The notes under the pieces were generated by a model, which saw only the letters and a list, made by a program, of their open reading frames with translations, did not search any database and was not told where the DNA came from. Shown here piece after piece: positions 1 through 7,998 of a stretch of 37,770 nucleotides of DNA. Source of the DNA: Oscillospiraceae bacterium (GTDB taxonomy: Bacteria; Bacillota; Clostridia; Oscillospirales; Oscillospiraceae). The stretch lies in the NCBI GenBank assembly GCA_012513005.1, contig JAAZCZ010000109.1, forward strand, positions 1-37,770, read 5' to 3'. A program made the translations under genes and the position numbers. Numbering within the stretch: the stretch's first letter is position 1; the number at the start of each line of letters is the position of its first letter.

Positions 1-1
1 A

Positions 2-541
2 CTCTACGGCGGCCAGTCGACACACCTTCCCATGAAGGTAAATATGTCAGGCGTTTTGCCGGTAATCTTTGCTCAGTCAATAGCCTCGATTCCGGCCACA
101 GTATGCGCCTTTGTGCCCCGTTGGGCAGACGGTTGGCTAATGAAGAACATCTTCAATACCAACACAATCCCATACGCAATACTCTACTTCATACTGATTA
201 TCTTCTTCAGCTATTTCTACTCAACAATCCAGTTTAACCCCGTTGAGATTTCAAACAACCTAAAAAAGAACGGCGGCTTTATCCCCGGCTTCAGAGCCGG
301 TAAACCGACAAGTGAGTTTATCGCAAAGGTTCTTAATAAAATCACACTCTTCGGCGCCATTTACCTCGGCATAGTCGCAGTAACTCCCGTAGCTGTGGGC
401 GGACTTTCAAACGCCCCTGCTCTGAGCGGAATTTCGCTCGGCGGCACCTCAATCATAATAGTTGTCGGTGTTGCGATAGAAACCGTACGCGCAATCGAAG
501 CACAAATGCTTATGCGTAATTACAAGGGATTTCTTGATTAA
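2..541 (+). CDS. secY: Protein translocase subunit SecY, C-terminal part (5' end outside window)
   Basis: SecY is the central membrane channel of the Sec translocon. The reading frame is open from base 2, so the gene starts before the window and about 179 C-terminal residues remain. The first visible residues, YGGQSTHLPMK followed by NMSGVLPVIFA, match the conserved stretch leading into a late SecY transmembrane helix. Several hydrophobic segments follow, and the end (ETVRAIEAQMLMRNYKGFL) is the typical SecY C-terminal tail that contacts the ribosome. The conserved NPVEISNNLKKNGGFIPG loop lies between the segments. adk begins 12 bases after the stop, which is the usual secY-adk-map order of Firmicutes. 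I am confident of the family; the missing N-terminus is only an effect of the window edge. Confidence 0.97.
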   Translation, partial: LYGGQSTHLPMKVNMSGVLPVIFAQSIASIPATVCAFVPRWADGWLMKNIFNTNTIPYAILYFILIIFFSYFYSTIQFNPVEISNNLKKNGGFIPGFRAGKPTSEFIAKVLNKITLFGAIYLGIVAVTPVAVGGLSNAPALSGISLGGTSIIIVVGVAIETVRAIEAQMLMRNYKGFLD

Positions 542-553
542 GGAAGGATTATG

Positions 554-1192
554 ATGAAGCTTATCTTACTAGGAGCTCCGGGTGCCGGAAAAGGCACGCA
601 GGCTGCGATAATAAGCAAGAGCCTCGGAATACCCACAATCTCAACAGGTGAAATTCTAAGAGCAGCAATGAAAAACGGCACTCCCGTCGGGCTCAAAGCC
701 AAGGAGTATGTCGAATCAGGAAGGCTGGTTCCCGATGAAGTCATAATCGGCATCGTCAAAGAGCGCCTTTCAGAGGAAGACTGCGCAAACGGCTACATAC
801 TCGACGGTATGCCAAGGACAATCCCGCAGGCAGAGGCACTTGAAGCCTGCGGAATAGATGTCGACACAGCAATTTCAATCGAAATTTCAGACGACATCAT
901 TTTCGACAGAATTACCGGTAGGCGTCTTTGCACGACCTGCGGAGCTATGTACCACGTAAGGTCCGTTCCCCCTATTAAAGAGGGAATCTGCGACACCTGC
1001 GGTGCTGCACTCACAAGGCGCAAGGACGATCAGCCGGAAACCGTAATGGTTCGCCTCGAGGTCTTCCACAGAGACACCGAGAGACTAAAAAAATTCTACG
1101 AAACAAGAGGCAAGCTTGTTGTTGTAAATAACCAAGGCTCAATCGAGGCAACAACGGCACTCATTTCCGAAGCGTTGGGCGTTAATCTATGA
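554..1192 (+). CDS. adk: Adenylate kinase
   Basis: Adenylate kinase interconverts ATP + AMP and 2 ADP in the cytoplasm. The P-loop GAPGAGKGT lies near residue 8, and ILDGMPRT and the NMP-binding segment follow. The LID domain carries two Cys pairs (CTTCGAMYHV and CDTCGA), so this is the long, zinc-binding Gram-positive form, at about 212 residues. Two ATG codons stand side by side at 551 and 554. The Shine-Dalgarno GGAAGG at 542-547 is only 3 bases from the first but 6 from the second, so I choose 554, although 551 is possible. The stop overlaps the start of map by four bases (ATGA), which implies translational coupling. Confidence 0.97.
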   Translation: MKLILLGAPGAGKGTQAAIISKSLGIPTISTGEILRAAMKNGTPVGLKAKEYVESGRLVPDEVIIGIVKERLSEEDCANGYILDGMPRTIPQAEALEACGIDVDTAISIEISDDIIFDRITGRRLCTTCGAMYHVRSVPPIKEGICDTCGAALTRRKDDQPETVMVRLEVFHRDTERLKKFYETRGKLVVVNNQGSIEATTALISEALGVNL

Positions 1193-1953
1193 TAATCATA
1201 AAATCCCCACGCGAAATCGAACTAATGCGCAGGGCAGGCAAAGTAGCAGCAAGGGCAAGAGCCTTAGCAGCAGAAATGGTAGCACCCGGTGTAAAAACAG
1301 CCCAAATTGACCGCGAGGTCAAACGGTTCATCGAATCCTGCGGAGCTGTACCGACCTTCTTAGGTTACGGGGGTTTTCCTGCCAGCACATGCATCTCAGT
1401 CAACGAGGTCGTTATTCACGGAATACCAGGGAATAAAGTCCTCAAAGACGGAGACATTGTCAGTATAGATGTAGGTGCCACCTTAGGTGGATACGTAGGG
1501 GACTGTGCAACAACAGTCCCATGCGGAAAAATCTCAGAGGAAGCAGCGCATCTTATTGAAGTAACCCGGGAATCCTTCTTTAATTGCCTATCGGTGGTAA
1601 AAGAGGGTTACAGGGTGTCTGATATCGGAAAATCAATTTCAGAGTATGTAGAAAAGCAAGGCTTTTCGGTAGTAAGGGACTATGTGGGTCACGGCATAGG
1701 AAGATCAATGCACGAAGCCCCCGAGGTACCTAACTACTACACAAAACGCCACAGCCAAAGACTTCAAAGCGGAATGACACTTGCAATCGAACCCATGATA
1801 AGTGCGGGCGACTACAAGGTGAGGGTTTTAGCGGACAAGTGGACTGTGGTAACAGCAGACGGAAGCTTGTCGGCACACTATGAGAACACAGTAGCGATAA
1901 CAGACAGTGAAGCTGAAATACTGACTGTGTCAGAGAACACAAATGGGCTGTAG
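1189..1953 (+). CDS. map: Type I methionine aminopeptidase
   Basis: Removes the initiator methionine from nascent proteins. At 254 residues it is a standard type Ia enzyme without the N-terminal zinc-finger extension. All five metal ligands are visible: D94 (SIDVGA), D105 (VGDCATT), H168 ([10 protein letters not shown]), E201 (AIEPM) and E232 (HYENTV). The substrate-contacting H77 (VIHGIP) is also present. The ATG overlaps the adk stop (ATGA). Only 23 bases separate the stop from infA, so the KOW-domain (L14-like) gene often found here in Firmicutes is absent. Confidence 0.97.
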   Translation: MIIIKSPREIELMRRAGKVAARARALAAEMVAPGVKTAQIDREVKRFIESCGAVPTFLGYGGFPASTCISVNEVVIHGIPGNKVLKDGDIVSIDVGATLGGYVGDCATTVPCGKISEEAAHLIEVTRESFFNCLSVVKEGYRVSDIGKSISEYVEKQGFSVVRDYVGHGIGRSMHEAPEVPNYYTKRHSQRLQSGMTLAIEPMISAGDYKVRVLADKWTVVTADGSLSAHYENTVAITDSEAEILTVSENTNGL

Positions 1954-1976
1954 CCTATAACGGGGAGGTTATCAAT

Positions 1977-2195
1977 TTGGCAAAAGACGATGTAATCGAG
2001 CTGGAGGGCACGGTTGTCGAATCCCTGCCCAACACAATGTTTAATGTAGATATCGGCGGCGGTCATATAATACTGGCGCATATATCAGGCAAACTAAGAA
2101 TGAACTTCATAAGAATACTGCCCGGCGACAAGGTTACGGTTCAGATGAGCCCCTACGACCTTACAAGAGGCAGAATAACCTGGAGGAGCAAATAG
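1977..2195 (+). CDS. infA: Translation initiation factor IF-1
   Basis: IF-1 is a one-domain OB-fold protein that binds the A site of the 30S subunit during initiation. At 72 residues it has the normal length, with the typical start [14 protein letters not shown] and end [12 protein letters not shown]. The start codon is TTG. A GGGGAGG ribosome binding site at 1962-1968, eight bases upstream, fixes it, and no ATG would give the full domain. It lies between map and rpmJ, as in most Gram-positive alpha operons. A TTG start on an essential, highly expressed factor may lower its synthesis relative to the ribosomal proteins (inference). Confidence 0.97.
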   Translation: MAKDDVIELEGTVVESLPNTMFNVDIGGGHIILAHISGKLRMNFIRILPGDKVTVQMSPYDLTRGRITWRSK

Positions 2196-2227
2196 CGACG
2201 GCGCAGGCCGAAAAAGGAGGAACCCTC

Positions 2228-2341
2228 ATGAAAGTAAGACCTTCAGTAAAGCCAATATGCGAGAAATGCAAAATTATCAAGCGTCATGGCAGAGTAATGG
2301 TCATTTGCGTAAACCCCAAGCACAAACAGCGTCAAGGCTGA
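2228..2341 (+). CDS. rpmJ: 50S ribosomal protein L36 (zinc-binding form)
   Basis: A 37-residue protein, [20 protein letters not shown] and so on, ending in [10 protein letters not shown]11, C14, C27 and H32 form the zinc site of the C+ type of L36. The Shine-Dalgarno AAGGAGG at 2214-2220 is seven bases before the ATG. It follows infA, its usual neighbour. After the stop there are about 100 bases before rpsM, with only a short imperfect hairpin near 2372-2385 that lacks a T-run, so transcription presumably continues. Confidence 0.96.
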   Translation: MKVRPSVKPICEKCKIIKRHGRVMVICVNPKHKQRQG

Positions 2342-2440
2342 TAAATTATTATTTTTCTGTGAGAAACTAAGTCTCCCTCCGGCGGGACCAAGGCTTATTT
2401 CTAAAAACGCAGAAAATCATTGAAAGGATGATAGCATAAG

Positions 2441-2809
2441 ATGGCACGTATAGCCGGCGTAGACCTGCCCAAAGACAAGAGGATTGAGCTGGGACTCACC
2501 TATGTCTACGGAATCGGCAGGACGAGCGCAAAAAAAATTCTCGAACTAACAGGAATTGACCCTAACATACGCGTAAAGGATCTCTCAGACGAAGACGAGG
2601 CCAAAATCCGCGAGTGTATCGAGCACAACTACTTAGTTGAGGGAGATCGCCGCAGAATTGCCGCTCTCGACATCAAGCGTCTCACAGAGATTGGCTGCTA
2701 TCGCGGCTTAAGACACAGAAGAGGCCTCCCCGTTCGCGGACAGAGGAGCAAAACCAATGCCCGTACACGCAAGGGACCTGCACGTACAATAGCAAACAAA
2801 AAGAAGTAA
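2441..2809 (+). CDS. rpsM: 30S ribosomal protein S13
   Basis: S13 sits in the head of the small subunit and contacts P-site tRNA and S19. The protein has 122 residues, the usual length. It starts [21 protein letters not shown], carries the helix-two-turn-helix motif around [15 protein letters not shown], and has the conserved basic tail ([32 protein letters not shown] region). The ribosome binding site AAAGGAT at 2423-2429 is somewhat far from the ATG (11 bases). It is first of the rpsM-rpsK-rpsD-rpoA-rplQ set, with 13 bases to rpsK. Confidence 0.98.
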   Translation: MARIAGVDLPKDKRIELGLTYVYGIGRTSAKKILELTGIDPNIRVKDLSDEDEAKIRECIEHNYLVEGDRRRIAALDIKRLTEIGCYRGLRHRRGLPVRGQRSKTNARTRKGPARTIANKKK

Positions 2810-2822
2810 GGAGGGATATTAA

Positions 2823-3218
2823 ATGGCAGCACCTAAGAAAAGAGTTAGATCACACCGCAGAGAACGCAAGAACATTGAAAAGGGCCAGGTACATATCCGC
2901 TCCTCTTTCAACAATACAATGGTAACCATTACAGACACAAAAGGAAACGCCATTTCATGGGCATCTTCCGGCGGTCTGGGATTTCGCGGAAGCAAGAAGA
3001 GCACACCCTTCGCATCTCAGACAGCAGCCGAGACGGCTGCAAAGGCTGCAATGGAGCACGGACTTAAATCCGTTGAAGTCTTTGTTAAAGGCCCCGGCTC
3101 GGGGCGTGAGGCTGCAATCAGGGCACTGCAAACAGCAGGTCTTGAGGTCACAATGATTAAGGATGTCACGCCGATACCCCACAACGGCTGCCGTCCTCCG
3201 AAACGCCGTCGCGTCTAA
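2823..3218 (+). CDS. rpsK: 30S ribosomal protein S11
   Basis: S11 forms part of the platform of the 30S subunit. The 131 residues have the family length. Conserved blocks are visible: [19 protein letters not shown], the glycine-rich [21 protein letters not shown]-like stretch, and the C-terminal [17 protein letters not shown] strong AAGGAGGG ribosome binding site at 2808-2815, overlapping the end of rpsM, fixes the ATG. It is followed closely by rpsD. Confidence 0.98.
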   Translation: MAAPKKRVRSHRRERKNIEKGQVHIRSSFNNTMVTITDTKGNAISWASSGGLGFRGSKKSTPFASQTAAETAAKAAMEHGLKSVEVFVKGPGSGREAAIRALQTAGLEVTMIKDVTPIPHNGCRPPKRRRV

Positions 3219-3241
3219 GAGATATAGGAGGTAAAATTTAA

Positions 3242-3874
3242 ATGGCAAGATATACAAATGCAGTTTGCCGCCAATGCCGCAGGGAAGCTCAGAAACTGTT
3301 TCTGAAGGGTGACAAATGCTTCACCCCCAAGTGCCCGATGGAGAAGGATGGCAGAGATGTACCTCCCGGACAGCACGGAAGAGGTCGCGGAAAGACCTCA
3401 GAGTACGGTCTGCAGCTTCGTGAAAAGCAGAAGGCACGTCGTTACTACGGAATACTGGAGAGCCAGTTCCGCACATATTTCAAAATTGCAAACCGTCGTC
3501 CCGGTATGGCTGGTGAAAACCTGCTTTCAATCTGCGAGAGCAGACTGGACAACACAGTCTACAGACTGGGTTTTGCAATGAGTCGTGCAGAGGCACGCCA
3601 GCTTGTTAACCACGGTCACTTCACAGTGAACGGATGCAAGGTAAATATACCCAGCTTCCAGGTTAAGCCCGGCATGGTAATTGCACTGCGCGAAAAGAGC
3701 CGCAATCTTGAAAAAATAAAGGCAAATGTTGAAGCTAATGCTTTCCGTCAGCCTCCCAAGTGGCTTGAGTATGATGCTTCAAACCTGATTGCTAAGGTTG
3801 TCGCAGCCCCGGCAAGGGAAGACATTGATCTACCCATACAGGAGCATCTAATTATCGAGTTGTATTCTAAATAA
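3242..3874 (+). CDS. rpsD: 30S ribosomal protein S4 (zinc-binding form)
   Basis: S4 is a primary 16S rRNA binder and an assembly initiator. The protein has 210 residues. Near the N-terminus C9, C12, C26 and C31 form a zinc site, the C+ variant; many Bacilli have the C- form. The S4 RNA-binding domain is seen around [25 protein letters not shown]. The ATG follows AGGAGG at 3226-3230. In this organism rpsD stays in the alpha operon between rpsK and rpoA, unlike Bacillus subtilis, where it is a separate autoregulated gene. The short gap to rpoA holds a small perfect hairpin at 3911-3924. Confidence 0.98.
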   Translation: MARYTNAVCRQCRREAQKLFLKGDKCFTPKCPMEKDGRDVPPGQHGRGRGKTSEYGLQLREKQKARRYYGILESQFRTYFKIANRRPGMAGENLLSICESRLDNTVYRLGFAMSRAEARQLVNHGHFTVNGCKVNIPSFQVKPGMVIALREKSRNLEKIKANVEANAFRQPPKWLEYDASNLIAKVVAAPAREDIDLPIQEHLIIELYSK

Positions 3875-3951
3875 TTAGCAAACCCTCGAACAGATTGCAA
3901 AATGACACGCGCGCAGATATGCGCTATATTTTAGAAGGAGGGTTATTTCGC

Positions 3952-4908
3952 ATGATGGAAATTAGATTTGATATGCCAAGCTTTGAGTGTGTTGAAACAC
4001 CTACTGATGAGTCATACGGAAAGTATATAATTATGCCGCTCGAGCGCGGATACGGCACAACACTCGGAAACTCACTGAGGAGGGTATTGCTCTCTTCACT
4101 ACCCGGCACAGCAGTCACAGCTGTCAGGATAGCGGGAGTATCACACGAGTTTTCAACCGTACCCGGAGTCAAGGAAGATGTCACAGAGATAGTATTAAAT
4201 CTCAAAGGACTTATTGCAAAATTACATTGCGACGAGTCAAAGACAGTCTATCTGGAAGGCAGCGGTGAATGCGAGCTTACAGCAGCGGACATCAAACCCG
4301 ACGGCGAAGTTGAGATACTCAATCCGGAAATGCACATTGCCAGCTTAGAGCCCGGCGCCTCTCTTTCTATGGAGATAGTAATCGGGCACGGCACAGGCTA
4401 TGTAACTGCCGACAAAAACAAGGGTCAGCAGAACATTATAGGCACAATCCCGGTCGACTCGATTTACTCCCCGGTACTCAAAGTCAACTACGCAGTGGAA
4501 AACACCCGCGTAGGTAACAGAACCGACTTCGACAAGCTCACAATAGAGGTGTGGACAGACAAAACAATGGCACCCCGTGACGCAGTCTCACTCGGCGCAA
4601 AGGTGCTGGTAGATCACTTCACACTGTTTACGCAGATGTCCGATGCAGTCACAAGCACATCAACTGTTGTTGACCTGCCGGAGCCGGAGGGCAACAAGGT
4701 TCTTGAAATGACTATCGAGGAGCTCGATCTCTCTGTCAGAAGCTTTAACTGCCTCAAGCGTGCAAAGATAAACACAGTTGAGGATCTCGTCAATAAGACT
4801 CAGAGCGATATGATGAAGGTCAGAAACCTCGGACGCAAGTCACTTGAAGAGGTTGAACAGAAACTCAGCAACTTGGGTCTCGCCTTAGCCAAGGAAGAGA
4901 ACCAATAG
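3952..4908 (+). CDS. rpoA: DNA-directed RNA polymerase subunit alpha
   Basis: The alpha subunit dimerises to seed RNA polymerase assembly and contacts activators and UP elements. The N-terminal domain is recognisable by [22 protein letters not shown] and [14 protein letters not shown]. The C-terminal domain is seen as the helix-hairpin-helix [20 protein letters not shown] and [15 protein letters not shown]. The frame is open 19 codons further upstream. However, the AAGGAGGG site at 3935-3942 lies nine bases before the ATG at 3952, giving 318 residues, close to the normal size. A second ATG at 3955 is less well spaced. It lies between rpsD and rplQ as expected. Confidence 0.98.
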   Translation: MMEIRFDMPSFECVETPTDESYGKYIIMPLERGYGTTLGNSLRRVLLSSLPGTAVTAVRIAGVSHEFSTVPGVKEDVTEIVLNLKGLIAKLHCDESKTVYLEGSGECELTAADIKPDGEVEILNPEMHIASLEPGASLSMEIVIGHGTGYVTADKNKGQQNIIGTIPVDSIYSPVLKVNYAVENTRVGNRTDFDKLTIEVWTDKTMAPRDAVSLGAKVLVDHFTLFTQMSDAVTSTSTVVDLPEPEGNKVLEMTIEELDLSVRSFNCLKRAKINTVEDLVNKTQSDMMKVRNLGRKSLEEVEQKLSNLGLALAKEENQ

Positions 4909-4941
4909 TCGGGCACATCCCGCATATTAGGAGGAAAAACT

Positions 4942-5283
4942 ATGTTCGGAACAAGGAAACTCGGCAAGCCGACAGCAGCGCGTAAGGCAATGCTCCGTCA
5001 GCAGGTAACGGATCTCTTGGCAAACGGCCGTTTAGAGTCCACATTTACCCGTTGCAAGGAAATACAGCCGCTCGCCGAGAAGATGATAACCTTAGCAAAA
5101 GCTAAGGATATGGCATCCTACAGACAGGCTCTTGCATTCATCACCCGTGAGGATGTAGCCAAGAAGGCATTTGACGAACTCTCTGTTAAGTATCAGGATA
5201 GAAACGGTGGCTATACACGCATTACCCGTATAGGACCCCGCCGTGGCGATGCTGCAGAGATGGCAGTTATTGAGCTTGTATAA
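4942..5283 (+). CDS. rplQ: 50S ribosomal protein L17
   Basis: L17 is a structural protein of the large subunit near the exit tunnel. The 113 residues correspond to the short Firmicutes form. The start is [21 protein letters not shown], followed by [29 protein letters not shown], and it ends [25 protein letters not shown]. The ribosome binding site AGGAGG lies just upstream. It is the last gene of the operon: a strong intrinsic terminator follows within 70 bases. In many Firmicutes ecfA1-ecfA2-ecfT-truA follow rplQ directly; here that cluster lies about 10 kb away on the other strand. Confidence 0.98.
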   Translation: MFGTRKLGKPTAARKAMLRQQVTDLLANGRLESTFTRCKEIQPLAEKMITLAKAKDMASYRQALAFITREDVAKKAFDELSVKYQDRNGGYTRITRIGPRRGDAAEMAVIELV

Positions 5284-5314
5284 CAAATAAAATTGGCATT
5301 TAGCCAGATATAAA

Positions 5315-5352
5315 AACGACCGAAGAGAGATGATTTCTTCGGTCGTTCTTTC
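5315..5352 (+). terminator. Rho-independent terminator of the secY-rplQ operon
   Basis: A perfect 12-base-pair stem (AACGACCGAAGA at 5315-5326 with its complement at 5336-5347) encloses a nine-base loop and is followed by CTTTC. It lies 31 bases after the rplQ stop. Confidence 0.9.
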
Positions 5353-5428
5353 ATATATATTTAAGCTGCAATGATTTTAAAATAAAACAAATTTGAACAA
5401 AATGTAAATTTATATCCACCCGGGGGGC

Positions 5429-5455
5429 TTGTATGCCACAAAAAATGGGTATACT
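5429..5455 (+). promoter_or_regulatory. Possible promoter for the two small membrane-protein genes
   Basis: A good -10 box, TATACT, lies at 5450-5455. The best -35-like hexamer is TTGTAT at 5429-5434, but the spacer is only 15 bases, so the assignment is tentative. It sits downstream of the rplQ terminator and about 50 bases before the start at 5509, where a promoter is needed. Confidence 0.4.
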
Positions 5456-5508
5456 ATCAAGGTTGTAAGCAAAACATAAATCACAAAAAATTTCAAGGAG
5501 GAGAGACT

Positions 5509-5913
5509 ATGGCATGTTTTTTAGTACCTGTGGGTGAAGCGGTCTTAGTAACTGCCGCAGCATACGCCCTTAAAGCCAAACAGAAGAATGAACTTGGCGG
5601 AAACACCGAAGAAACAAAATCCGATAAGAGTGCAATTCCTTTTTTCAAAAAACTGTTTTGGCTTGCTAATCTGCTTTGGGGAGGGGCTTTCCTGCTTTGC
5701 TTCGAGCACATTTGGCACGGTGAAGTTGTCCCATGGTTCCCATTCTTAACAGCGGCAGCAGACCCGGAGGAAGCGGTTACCATGCTTTCTGAAATGCAGA
5801 GTGTCGGAGGCGCTATGGCACTGCTCATTACCGGTGTCTGGATACTGATGCTAATTGCAGTTTCGGTAACTCTAAAAAGAAAAACTACTGCAGCAGAGGA
5901 GAGTGCGGCATGA
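5509..5913 (+). CDS. Small three-helix membrane protein, unknown function
   Basis: 134 residues. The start (MACFLVPVGEAVLVTAAAYAL) is itself a membrane segment. After a charged linker (about 25-45) a second hydrophobic stretch follows (about 48-66, WLANLLWGGAFLLCFEHIW). There is then a loop with EHIWHGEVVPWFPFLT, and a third segment lies at about 102-121. The tail is short and charged. The HxxH-like EHIWHGE and the WFPF patch look like conserved features, but I cannot assign a function. From memory, proteins beginning MACFLVP occur in other Clostridia; this should be checked. The ATG follows AAGGAGGAG. The stop overlaps the next ATG (ATGA), so the two proteins are probably made together and may form a complex. 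Confidence 0.85.
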   Translation: MACFLVPVGEAVLVTAAAYALKAKQKNELGGNTEETKSDKSAIPFFKKLFWLANLLWGGAFLLCFEHIWHGEVVPWFPFLTAAADPEEAVTMLSEMQSVGGAMALLITGVWILMLIAVSVTLKRKTTAAEESAA

Positions 5914-6221
5914 CACTATTAATCACATGTTTTGCAGCTATTGTAAGCACAATAATCTGGTATAAAAACGCACCTGCTAACCCCATGAAGGTCAGCATAC
6001 TATGTTACATTTTCTGGGGCTCTGCCTTAATGTGGCTTGTTGATGCAGTGTTTGAGTATGCTGAACTCGGAGCTGAATTCTTCACTCCGGCAGCAGCAGA
6101 CATGCTAAACGATGCCTATTTAGGGCTTTCAGCAGTAGCCCTCGGCATGATACTTTGGCTTTTAATTTTAATAATAAAAGATCCCAAGGGCGTAGTAAGA
6201 GCTTCACTTCTTAAAAAATAG
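5910..6221 (+). CDS. Small three-helix membrane protein, partner of the preceding gene
   Basis: 103 residues with three predicted membrane segments: about 1-18 (LLITCFAAIVSTIIW), about 28-45 (ILCYIFWGSALMWLVDAVF) and about 72-93 (LGLSAVALGMILWLLILII). It has a short basic end, and acidic residues (DAVFEYAELGAEFF) lie between helices two and three. It has no recognisable catalytic motif. It overlaps the preceding gene by four bases and ends before a strong terminator, so the two genes form a complete bicistronic unit. Function unknown. Confidence 0.85.
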   Translation: MTLLITCFAAIVSTIIWYKNAPANPMKVSILCYIFWGSALMWLVDAVFEYAELGAEFFTPAAADMLNDAYLGLSAVALGMILWLLILIIKDPKGVVRASLLKK

Positions 6222-6242
6222 AATTAAAAACAACACAAAGAA

Positions 6243-6270
6243 CAAAACCGCCGATTTTTCGGCGGTTTTG
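6243..6270. terminator. Bidirectional terminator between convergent genes
   Basis: A 12-base-pair perfect stem (CAAAACCGCCGA and its complement) has a four-T loop. It lies between the convergent stops at 6221 (+) and 6289 (-). T-rich sequence follows on both strands, so it can serve both units. Confidence 0.85.
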
Positions 6271-6288
6271 TAATTTTCATATTATATA

Positions 6289-7665
6289 TTATTTTATCTC
6301 AGGCAACTTAGAAAAACTCAAATCCAAAATCTCTTCAGGCAAATCATAGTCAACCATCACACCGTCGTGCATCTTGCCGTACGAAGCCATATCAAAATAT
6401 CCGGTGCCGGTCAGACAGAAGAGTATAGTTTTCTCCTCGCCGGTTTCCTTGCATTTCTTAGCTTCCTCTAAAGCTGCCCAAATAGCGTGGCTGCTCTCCG
6501 GAGCCGGCAGTATTCCCTCAACTCTGGCAAATTCCTCCGCAGCTTTAAATATCTGTGTCTGTGTAGCAGTTTTTGCCTCTATATAGCCGTCTGCATAAAG
6601 CTGACTGAGTATGGGGCTCATACCGTGGTATCTAAGCCCGCCCGCGTGACCGGGAGGCGGCATAAAGCTTGAGCCCAATGTGTACATTTTAGCCAAGGGG
6701 CAGACCTTGCCCGTGTCGCAGTAGTCATAGGCAAATTTGCCTCTTGTAAAGCTGGGGCAGGATGCAGGCTCAACTGCCAAAAATCTGTAATCAGCCTCGC
6801 CTCGTAACTTTTCACCCATAAATGGGGCAATAAGCCCGGCAAGGTTAGAGCCGCCGCCGGCGCAGCCTATTATAATGTCGGGAGTTATGCCGTATTTATC
6901 CATAGCAGACTTAGTTTCAAGACCTATTATAGACTGGTGTAGGGAAACCTGATTTAACACGCTGCCCAAGACATATCTAAAACCCTCGCTGCTAAGAGCA
7001 GTCTCAACAGCTTCAGAAATAGCGCAGCCTAAGCTGCCGTCAGTGTCGGGAAACTCGGCTAAGATTCTTCTGCCGACTTCTGTTGTATCGGAGGGGGAGG
7101 GTGTAACAGTAGCCCCGTATGTCTTCATTACCTCTCGCCTATAGGGCTTTTGCTCATATGAGCATTTGACCATAAAAACCTTGCATTCAAGCTCCAAGTA
7201 CGAGCATGCCATTGAAAGAGCAGTGCCCCACTGCCCGGCACCTGTCTCGGTAGTAACACCCTTTAGCCCCTGCTTTTTGGCAAAAAACGCCTGAGCAATT
7301 GCGGAATTTAGCTTGTGACTGCCGCTTGTGTTATTGCCCTCAAATTTATAATATATTTTAGCGGGTGTGCCGAGCTTCTCTTCAAGGCAGTATGCCCTAA
7401 TCAGAGGCGCCGGTCTGTACATCTTGTAAAAATCTAAAATATCCTGAGGAATGGGAATATCACGGTCATAGTCGTTTAGCTCTTGCTTTGCAAGCTCGTC
7501 ACAGAAAACACTGCTTAAAGCCTCAAAGCTCATAACCTCACCGGTACCAGGGTCAAGCAGGGGAGCCGGCTTTTTTTTCATATCGGCACGAACATTGTAC
7601 CAAGAGCGTGGCAGCTCATCCTCCGCTAAATATATTTTGTAAGGTATTTTGTTCTCAAATGTCAT
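6289..7665 (-). CDS. trpB: TrpB2-type tryptophan synthase beta chain (PLP-dependent)
   Basis: Predicted to condense indole and L-serine to tryptophan. The 458-residue length fits the TrpB2 group rather than the roughly 400-residue TrpB1. K118 in SGSHKLNSA is the PLP lysine, TETGAGQWGTAL (139-150) is the TrpB2 signature (TrpB1 has GQHG), and CAGGGSNLAG (268-277) binds the PLP phosphate. The frame is open upstream through the leader to 7788. However, AGGAGG at 7675-7680 and the family N-terminus (MTFENKIPYKIYL) fix the ATG at 7665. No trpA or other trp gene is nearby, so it may use free indole or a distant TrpA. A T-box leader with a Trp specifier precedes it. That context supports a real tryptophan role over serine deamination, which is also known in TrpB2 proteins. 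Confidence 0.93.
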   Translation of the reverse strand: MTFENKIPYKIYLAEDELPRSWYNVRADMKKKPAPLLDPGTGEVMSFEALSSVFCDELAKQELNDYDRDIPIPQDILDFYKMYRPAPLIRAYCLEEKLGTPAKIYYKFEGNNTSGSHKLNSAIAQAFFAKKQGLKGVTTETGAGQWGTALSMACSYLELECKVFMVKCSYEQKPYRREVMKTYGATVTPSPSDTTEVGRRILAEFPDTDGSLGCAISEAVETALSSEGFRYVLGSVLNQVSLHQSIIGLETKSAMDKYGITPDIIIGCAGGGSNLAGLIAPFMGEKLRGEADYRFLAVEPASCPSFTRGKFAYDYCDTGKVCPLAKMYTLGSSFMPPPGHAGGLRYHGMSPILSQLYADGYIEAKTATQTQIFKAAEEFARVEGILPAPESSHAIWAALEEAKKCKETGEEKTILFCLTGTGYFDMASYGKMHDGVMVDYDLPEEILDLSFSKLPEIK

Positions 7666-7680
7666 TTTTATTTGCCTCCT

Positions 7681-7728
7681 TAAAATAATAAAACAAAATC
7701 CCATGCTCTTAAAGATAAGAACATGGGA
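7681..7728 (-). terminator. Conditional terminator of the T-box leader
   Basis: On the minus strand CCCATGTTCTTA pairs with TAAGAGCATGGG (7700-7727, one G-U pair) around a four-base loop, followed by TTTTGTTTTATT. It lies between the T-box core and the trpB ribosome binding site and is mutually exclusive with the antiterminator. Confidence 0.88.
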
Positions 7729-7937
7729 CAGAAAAATAATCTGCGGTACCACCCAAATTGGCGAAAATCGCCCACTTATGCTGCACAATCATGCAGCGGC
7801 GCTATAACGGGCACTCCCGTGAGCTATTAGCTCCCCTCATAAGTCCATTCACCGCAAGGCTCGCTATGGCGCTTCCACCTAATCGCCACTCTCTTAAAAC
7901 ACTGCCAAGGGCTACTAATCTTAATCTCAGGTTTATT
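7681..7937 (-). promoter_or_regulatory. T-box leader, specifier UGG (tryptophan)
   Basis: On the minus strand the leader shows all the main T-box parts. An AGTA motif lies near 7912-7918, and an AGAGAG element is followed by the distal arm of stem I. The specifier loop has the canonical GAA-specifier-A arrangement, with TGG at 7847-7845 (Trp codon). The antiterminator contains the T-box core GGGTGGTACCGC near 7742-7754. A terminator hairpin comes just before trpB. Uncharged tRNA-Trp should stabilise the antiterminator and allow trpB transcription. The assignment of the specifier rests on its exact context, GTGAA-TGG-AC. Confidence 0.93.
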
Positions 7938-7942
7938 CACTG

Positions 7943-7970
7943 AGTATATCACATATTTTCACATTGTAAA
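7943..7970 (-). promoter_or_regulatory. Sigma-A promoter of the T-box/trpB transcript
   Basis: On the minus strand the -35 TTTACA (7970-7965) is separated by 16 bases from TATACT (7948-7943). The -10 is preceded by TGA, making it an extended -10 promoter. The start point should be near 7937, at the 5' end of stem I. Confidence 0.8.
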
Positions 7971-7998
7971 GTACTAAAACGAATAATCAAAAATCTGA

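Noticed and set aside
2342-2440. Hairpin between rpmJ and rpsM as a terminator or ribosomal-protein binding site
   Set aside because: The stem is only about four base pairs with no T-run and no resemblance to known S4 or S13 sites.
7666-7788. Upstream extension of the trpB frame
   Set aside because: It runs through the T-box antiterminator and terminator; the AGGAGG site and homology fix the start at 7665.
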